DNA of 64,000 bases from Certhia americana (Eukaryota; Chordata; Aves; Passeriformes; Certhiidae), in assembly GCA_018697195.1 (NCBI GenBank), contig CM031873.1, forward strand, positions 4,465,063 to 4,529,062, written 5' to 3'. Shown here piece after piece: positions 56,701-64,000 of this stretch; within the stretch, counting starts at the first letter, position 1, and every line of letters begins with the position of its first letter. The notes under the pieces were generated by a model. That model did not search any database, was not told the DNA's origin, and worked only from the letters and a program-made list of their open reading frames with translations. Both the position numbers and the translations under genes were made by a program.

Positions 56701-59700
56701 TGTGAACGTGAAACATTTGACAGTTTCCAAGTCAAACATGACATCTCCCAACTAGAAGATGCTATTTTAGCATCTTCTCTAACCAGCTCTGCATTGAAAT
56801 ACCTTACAGGTGATGTGACTGTGTGATGTTTGTGACATTGGGCCAAGAAGACACTAAAGAAATTTTCCTGCTAGGAGCAGCTTCCTGATTTCTCTACAAG
56901 GTGAAAGATGCAGCAAAGCATCCCTTAAAACAGTTTTAAATCCCAGTTTGGAAAATTCTGCAGCTTTAGTCTTTGACATTTATGGAAAAATAGTGAGCTC
57001 TGAGGTGAGTTCTGCTAACAATCAATCTCACCTTGCTTGCCTGTAAGAGGTGACCTTTCAGAAATGTTTTTAGTGAAGGGGCAGTTCCAGGTCTCTCCGA
57101 AACACTCCTCTTGTTAAAAATGGAATATTTCACAGCTTCCTGGTTGGTCTAGAAGTATGTTACTCCCCTGGGGACTCTTTGCATGCTGGGTCTCCTAAAC
57201 ACATAAGCCCTCCTGGATTTGAGTATCCTGGGAGATATTTTTTCACAGTAATTTGTGATTGCTCTATAGCTGTTGGACTATAGAGCCCGTGCAGAGCAGA
57301 GGAGCATAAAGATTTATTCCTACAGGAATTTTGTGGCTGTCTGAATGTTATGTCCAGAGGAAAACCACCCTGGTAAGGATTAATGCACATAGAAAGGATT
57401 TTGCCTTAAAAGATGCGTAGAGGAGAACTTCATAATCTACCTTTGAGGAGATTTAGAATGGGAACTGTGTGTACATTGTACAAAACCAGGGAACGTTTGG
57501 CTTGAGTGCTCCTGTGGTTCCTGTGCCATTGCTGTGTAAGTGTTTACTTACACCAGGGGCTTGGTGAGTTCTGTGAGCCATCTCTAGATGTGCTGCTTGG
57601 TTGCTTAGTTCCCAAGGGAGAGATGAGGAGAAAAGAAGATTCCCCGAGCTATAACCTTGAATTATTGTCACATCAAATACGATGCTGAATAACAGAACGT
57701 GCAGAGTAATGTGGAGAGGAGAGTGGTATTTCCATGCTGATGTTGGATGTTCTGCTGGGCAAATGCTGTGTTGTCTCAGGCTGCTGGCAGAATCTGGAGA
57801 GCTTACAGTAAATGGTTTAGAAGTCAGCCAAGAAAACACCCAAAGGCAAAATGATACAGGGGTGCTGTTATGATGGCACTGATGAGTTCTAAATATGGTG
57901 TTGAAAGCATTATGCTTTGGCTGAGATGGCAAGGAAGAAAAATTGAGTCCAGTAGACTTACCTGTGCAAGGGGGGAGGAATAAGGTTTTGCTCCAGGAGT
58001 ATTAAGTCAGATTTTGCAGGGCTTTTGTATTTCTGTCTGTATTGTATCATAAGTGTCACCAGTTCTTGTTGAGATTTTTCTCACATTTGTTGAAAGGAAT
58101 TGAAGATTGTTTGCTTTTGTATTGTAGAGTGCATAAGCAGAAGGCAGTGAATGAAACCTAATGTGGCTGGAGATGTTTTAGTCTTCCCTCAGCCATTCCA
58201 CAGGTGCTGGATCCACCCCTCACAAAAAGGGATGTCACAGTGCTGGGGTTGCAGAAATCCAGTCGGTAAATATCTGAACTTCTGTAGCTTGGTGTATGGA
58301 TTCAGTAGGGGCTGTTCCTCCTTTTTGTACTAGCCCATACAGCATTTATGTATGTGGGGGATAACTGAAAGTCTTTCAGTGAATAGAAAATGCAGCTGAG
58401 GTTTTTTGGGCAATGATGCAATTGTGCTGCATTGTCCCAGTAGCATTCACTTACTCTTCTGCAGTGTGAGCTGGGGGAGTGGCTTTGCTGTTTATCAGAA
58501 ACAAATGTATGCACAGGGTACCCACACTGTCACTGAATTTTGGGTGGATTCTCTCTACCATTCCAGAGGTTGCTTCAGCTAAATGTAAAAGCTTTGATTA
58601 TTTTTTTTTTTAAGCAAAGTCTGACTTAACTGTGGATACAGCTGGCTCAGAAGGCATGTTATTTTAACACGAAGCCTTTGCAGAATGCTTGCTCTGCCTT
58701 GGAGCAAGCATTGACCATTTTACCAATTAAAGGTGTTTTTGCCTTTGCTCTGTGCCAGGAAGGAGCGAGGTGACCCCAGACCTCTGCCCTGGCTCTGTCC
58801 ACACGAGGAGACAGTACCACTGACAGATAAATTTGAATGTCCCCAGAGTGCTCTTAAATCACTAGCTGTGGAAACTGCCCCCAAGGCCAGCCTGAGCATC
58901 CTGTAGTTCTCAGCTAAGCTAGCCAGGTCCTGATCCACCTCTGGAATCCACTGCCCTCCCTCTTCTCCTCTGGCTGCAGGCAGCCTGTCTGTCCATGCAG
59001 CATTCCTCCTATGCAACAGAGCATTAAGGCACTGCAGTGTATTTGGGGAGTGTGTTCTGCATGTGAGATCAACCAGGAATATTTCTCCAGGGGGATGCTC
59101 TGATTCCAGAGCAGGCATGGAACTCGGAGAAGGTACAAGGGAGGCTGGGCAGCTTCATGTGCTCGCTGCCTGGGATTGACTTGGGAATGTGGCATGACAC
59201 AGCATTTGCTGTTCTTTCAGCTACAGCTATTTATATATTGCTTTTCAGGGTTATTTTGTCTCCTCTAGGAGATTCTGTACTTGATAAATATTCTTGCTCA
59301 AGTTTATTAAATTTGCTGAAGTTCCTAGACCTATTTGAGTGTTTTGGCTCTGTTGCACTGCTCTAGCTCTGGATCCAAACAGGGTTGAATGTGAGGGAGT
59401 TTTTTTTTTCTTTAAGATACGTCTGGTTTCAGTCCCCTAAAGTAATCTGACCTGCAGACTGGACTTGCACTGAGTCTCATTTGAACTAAAACAGTCACAC
59501 TAGGGATTTAGGGATAACACACTAATATCTTCCCTCTTCCTTTGGAGAGAAAATTACAGCAATTGTGAAACATTGCTGTCGGTGGGGGAAGGGACTCATG
59601 TGAGGGTGGTAGTGGAGGCTCTGGGTGAAAGAAAGGGAAAGGAGAGTGGGCTGTATTGCACTAACCATCCTGTGTCAACCTCCTACATTCGGGTGTCGCA

Positions 59701-62700
59701 TGGCTGACATCCTATCAAAGAGCTCTGGCTGTGTCCAGAATTTTAAGCAGCTTTATAAATAGTGTTCCTCAAACTGCCTGTGTGTGCAGAGACTGTGAAC
59801 AACTGGGGTAGACCAAAATATTATTGGTTTAATTTTTGAACCAGTCCAAAAATGGGAGCAAGAAAGAGTAGAAACGTGAAGTGTAGAAACACCCATGGAT
59901 TATCTCCTTCCTCTGCAATGCTAAGCACACATCTTGGGGGGTCTGTGAGAGAGGCAGCGTTGCTGGAGATGGCAGGCTGTGAGACTTGCAAGGCATGAAT
60001 ATGTGAATCTTGTCAAGGCATCTGAAGCCATTCTTTCTCTCCTACTTCCCTGATGTCTTCCTGCTTGCAGGTTATGCTGTGTCTGAATAATTGTGAACAA
60101 TTAGAAGCTAATTTAAATGGCTGGTTTGTATTCACAGCAGCAGCAAATGAGCTAACCAGCTGGAAAGCAGACATGGTGATTTTCTGTTGATATGTCTCCC
60201 TCTTGCTGTTCCCTGGCAGTTTTTGCAAGGTGGATTTTTTGCTGTGGGCTAATAAGGAGTTTCTCCTGTACACTGCTGACCTGATTGCAAAGGGGAAGCA
60301 GGATGCTTTGTGCCCTAGCACAGAGTTACCACCAACCCAGCAGAGTCCAGCTTAGCTCAGCGAAAGAGCCCACCCTGGTTTGCTCCAGGAATGTGGAGCA
60401 AAGGAATATTTTTCGTGGATATGCTCTTCACTTTTGCTCTCAAAGATGGAGAAAGGCGAGGTACACCTGTTGTGCCTTGGGAGTGAATTGGCTAGCAACA
60501 GTCACACAGATTTCCTCACAGCATCTTTTTTATCCTCTGAAAGGCAGATGGAGATCTGAGCAGCCCCACTCTTGTCTCCAGACCTGGCAGTATGCCCCAA
60601 ATGCAGCTCAGAGTGGCCAGTGACTATTTTCTGTGCTGCTGATGCTGTCCAGATGGCATCCCCATCCATCCAGGTCCAGCAAGAACCTGGAAAACCTGTT
60701 GCATAATAACTGCCATCTCCTTCCCAAGGCAACAACTTGAGGAATTCTTTTGCTTCAGGTAAACGAAAGAGCCACTGGCCAGACTATTTTTGCACACAGG
60801 GAGGAACACAGTTTAATTGGCAAGTTAAAACAGTGGGCTGTTGGGAATCCAGGCTGGAGACTGAAGTGGGAATCTCTTCTTCCTGTCACACTGGATGGTG
60901 TCAGCATCCGTGTGAGCTCCTCAGGGGAGTTTCTTCTAGCAGTCAAATGCATCTCCCTTAGAGCTTATCAGATACTGCCAAAAGAGCAGCACAGCCATTG
61001 CTTTCAGCTGCCTGCTCAGATGTTCACCAGGTCTCTGCAGCCATTCCTTAGGTCTTGTTGGAACCAGGCATCTCTTCACACATGGGCTTGGGGCTCTGTG
61101 GAGCTGCTGGGTTCCTCACAGCAGTTTCTTCCTGGGGTGGGGGGGTCACTGGCTCTGATCTGTACTTTGGGTGAGGCTTTACTGCAGGAGCATTGAGGCA
61201 GCCTCTGTGAGCAGTGTTGGCTGATGTACAGGCAAAATGCTGCCCACTTTGCTGCTTACAGCTCTCAACCAGCTTCTCCTGTGCCTGTGACTCTGGTCTC
61301 CTGTGGTTTTCCTCAGGTAACAGTGCCATCTGGTGCTGGAGCACTGCTCTTGGTCAAGCCTTCCTCAAATATTTAGGCAGAGGTGATAGAAGAGTAGTAC
61401 TGCTTTTACTCAGCCATCTTACTGTAAGAAGGTGGGAGGGGGTGTTCTTTAATAATCTGTGCTTCTGTGACATGGCATCTAGAGATGATCCTTTTGTCTT
61501 TTCTATTTAAGTTGTTAGTTGTTGTTCTCAGAACTGTTGTACCCAGAAGACTGAGTACATGAGGCAAGAACTGTAAACACTGAGAAGGGAGATAATTTTT
61601 TACTATAAACTGCTGCTAAGAATTAAAATCCAACATTTAGATTACATCCTGTAACTGGGGACATCTTTGAGCGATTCCCTGTAGGGCTCTAAGTGATTTC
61701 TTAGTCACTAAATCTTCTCTTGAAAGATCTTTACATATTTTCTAGTCATAGCAATGTACTTTTAAACTTTACCCTTCTAGATCTTTATGCTAATCATTAT
61801 GTTCATGCTTTCTGAATTATTTTTACTTTATTTTATTATTTTTATTTCCTCTAAAGTTTTGTAAACCTTTTTGCAGACACAGGGTTTGATTGTATTCCCA
61901 GATGAAAGACCTGGTTATTGGTTGATGGGAGTTTAGTATATGGAATGTACTATTTGAACAAACAGCACTTGATGACAAGGTTGGCAAAATTCAAACTCTT
62001 CTGTAATTTTTTTTCTTTAGATACCAGCTTGTCTTTGCTGCTTTACCCCTTTTTCAGGCATCCAACCCAGGCTGGCACATATGGGGGTGTGTGTGTGTTG
62101 AGCATTTGCACACCAGATAGAAAAGTGAGGATGAGGATACTGAAAAGCTGAGAGTGGCTGTGGTTTATGCAGCTTTACTTGTCTACTTCCAGGATCATCC
62201 ACTCTCCCAACCAAATTCTCTCTTCTGGGAAGTGCTCCTGAACTTACTTCTTTTCCTTTAAATAATAACAGCCCAGTAACTTTCCTGTAGTCTTGTCTTC
62301 CTTCCTTTGAAAATATGAAATACTGCCTTGTACTTCATTTTCAGAATGGTGCATTCACTGGGACAGGGAGTCTGTGTTGTAGTGTTTTCCAAAATGTCAT
62401 GTAAATATGCAGAGCCACAGAAGGGATTTGTTGCCTGTAAAATACATAATACTTCTTGGACAAGGGAAATCCAAGTAGAAGGCTTACTTTTGCTTAGCAA
62501 AAGATTTCTGTTAAAACCAGATTCTCCTACTCCAAGGCACAGCATTTACCCACATTATAATTACGGTGAACTTTTGTTTCATCCAGTGATTTATTCAGAC
62601 TTTTTAACCAAGTTCTACCTCTTGGAAAAGGAAAGTAGAATCTTTCAGTGTCTTTCTGCCAGGATCCTCAAAGGTAATATTTTTTGGGAGGAGGGGAAGA

Positions 62701-64000
62701 TCCTGCATTGTTTGGCTGTGACTAAAAGATCAGAACTTTGTTGTGGAAGAAGTTTTGTACTTCATTACCCAAAAATAATGTGGAAGACAAAAATAAAAGA
62801 AAAAATAGATTGTGTGGTCAGAAATATGAACGGGAACAAAAGTAGTTCACATTGTGGATCAGTGTGAAAATAGGGGAGACTCAGGAAGCTTCAGCCTGAA
62901 GTTGGAAGGGACTCGACTGAGTGACTTTGTGTTTCTGTATGTCCATAATATGTCATAAAGACAAGTTACAGAGCTGTCCCTTTGTCTTAGGAGAGCTGCA
63001 GGTCCCCAGGGAGGCTTCACAGCATTGGGAGATTATCAGAACTAATGACACAGCTGGATTTTGAAGCTGCTGTGTTACAAGCTTCCCTGCACCTTTAGCA
63101 GTGTCAGAAGGGAACGGTGATGTGGAGGCAGTGATCTGGTTCTTATTTTTCAGATTGCCTGGTTTCCTGTAGGTGTTGCAGGGACTTCTTTGCTGCCTGC
63201 CACAAACTCACTTGTTTACTCAGTGACTCTACATGATGGCAGGTGCTGCCTGGCTCTGGCAGTCCTGGATATAATTTGTGTGTAATTAGATAAAGAATCA
63301 TGTTCCCTTAGTACAGGGGGTTTGGAGATTTGTAGACATTCAGCTGGTGACAGGCAAGTGTGTTTTAGAGCAGGGTGTGCTGGCCTGGGGCTGGAAACTG
63401 CTGTTCATCCCCACCACTGATGGAATCTTCATCAGCTAATTAGGACATTCTGCTTTAGGCCATGCCTTTTTCTTGCTTTCTGAAAAAAAAAAAAAAGTTA
63501 TGTTCAAACTGTATAATCAATTCACAATAGTTTGCAGGTAACAGGCACTGCTTGGAGTTGGCTTAGTGGTGAATCTTAGTTTGTGCTGCTGTGGATGTGC
63601 TGAGTGTTGGATGATTGGCAGATTCAGAGCTGCTGGTTTTGTGAACAAAAGAATTGTAATCTATGATCAGGTGACTGCCTGCAGGTAGAGCTGCTTCGAT
63701 GCAAAGCTGTCTTGGTTTCATCTTAGCCTTTGTGAAGTGTTCTAAAGCATTTATTTCAGATCAGGGGAGCATTTTAGCACCCCCACTGCCTACCCCTGTT
63801 CTGTCCTTCTGTACCTGAAGTTAATCATCAACCTGGCCTTTCACAGAGGGGTGTTTTGCACTGCCCAAAGCAGCCTCATGAACAAGCTTTTGGACTTTTG
63901 GACAGGAAACAAAGATCCTGCTCACAGTCCTTCCCCTGCTTTGACCAAACCAAATGGATCTGTGTGTTCCCAAGTCACTCAAGGCTCTCGAGAGTTAGTT
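38560..64000 (+). other. UBE2O: UBE2O intron 1 (continues beyond the window)
   Basis: About 25.4 kb of lower-GC sequence after the first exon's donor. I looked for the next family segment (LKLEDRSVVPRD and following) and did not find it, so the intron appears to run past the window end; human UBE2O also has a very long first intron. No nested gene, RNA gene or clear CR1 copy was recognised. Open frames up to about 180 codons occur (for example 62328-62867) without recognisable features. Confidence 0.7.

Noticed and set aside
62880..62920. GTTGGAAGGGACTC, resembling a CR1 core
   Set aside because: Only about a dozen bases match and the rest of the CR1 tail is not visible, so it was not called.

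Overview
The window is vertebrate nuclear DNA, most likely from a bird and perhaps a passerine. It has split genes with GT-AG introns, CpG-island promoters, short CR1 LINE tails and compact GC-rich gene spacing. The encoded serotonin N-acetyltransferase is 205 residues long, which I recall as the chicken length. The gene order RHBDF2 - AANAT - UBE2O is the mirror image of human 17q25. I could not run any search; identities rest on recognising the proteins and on checking reading phase exon by exon.

Layout. 1-3.88 kb: no gene recognised, with two CR1 tails. 3.89-4.73 kb: a 16-bp minisatellite running into a CpG island (about 4.7-5.35 kb) taken as the RHBDF2 promoter. 5.0-16.28 kb: RHBDF2 5' introns with candidate untranslated exons at 5502-5554 and 14678-14785. 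16.31-23.18 kb: seventeen phase-consistent coding exons of RHBDF2 (iRhom2, 823 aa), then a 3' UTR to a poly(A) signal at 24.57 kb. 25.01-27.37 kb: AANAT on the minus strand, convergent with RHBDF2, with three coding exons. A likely distal AANAT promoter and untranslated first exon lie at about 30.81-30.97 kb (perfect E-box, TATA box, splice donor). 31-37 kb: intergenic, with a 45-base T tract, CR1 tails, an isolated minus-strand candidate coding exon (35054-35214), an orphan CpG island near 34.3-34.5 kb, and a 30-bp minisatellite broken by a 100-N gap. 37.9-38.6 kb: CpG island and first coding exon of UBE2O. 38.56-64.0 kb: UBE2O intron 1, with no convincing exon found.

Functions. The three genes are neighbours and are not known to form one pathway. 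iRhom2 is an ER/Golgi pseudoprotease that escorts ADAM17. AANAT is the rhythm-generating acetyltransferase of melatonin synthesis. UBE2O is a large hybrid E2/E3 ubiquitin enzyme. No wholly new system was found. The items most worth checking are the E-box/TATA promoter of AANAT, the unassigned minus-strand exon at 35.1 kb, the two promoter-flanking minisatellites, and an open frame that could run from a leader-like ORF at 5.28 kb through two strong upstream exons into RHBDF2.
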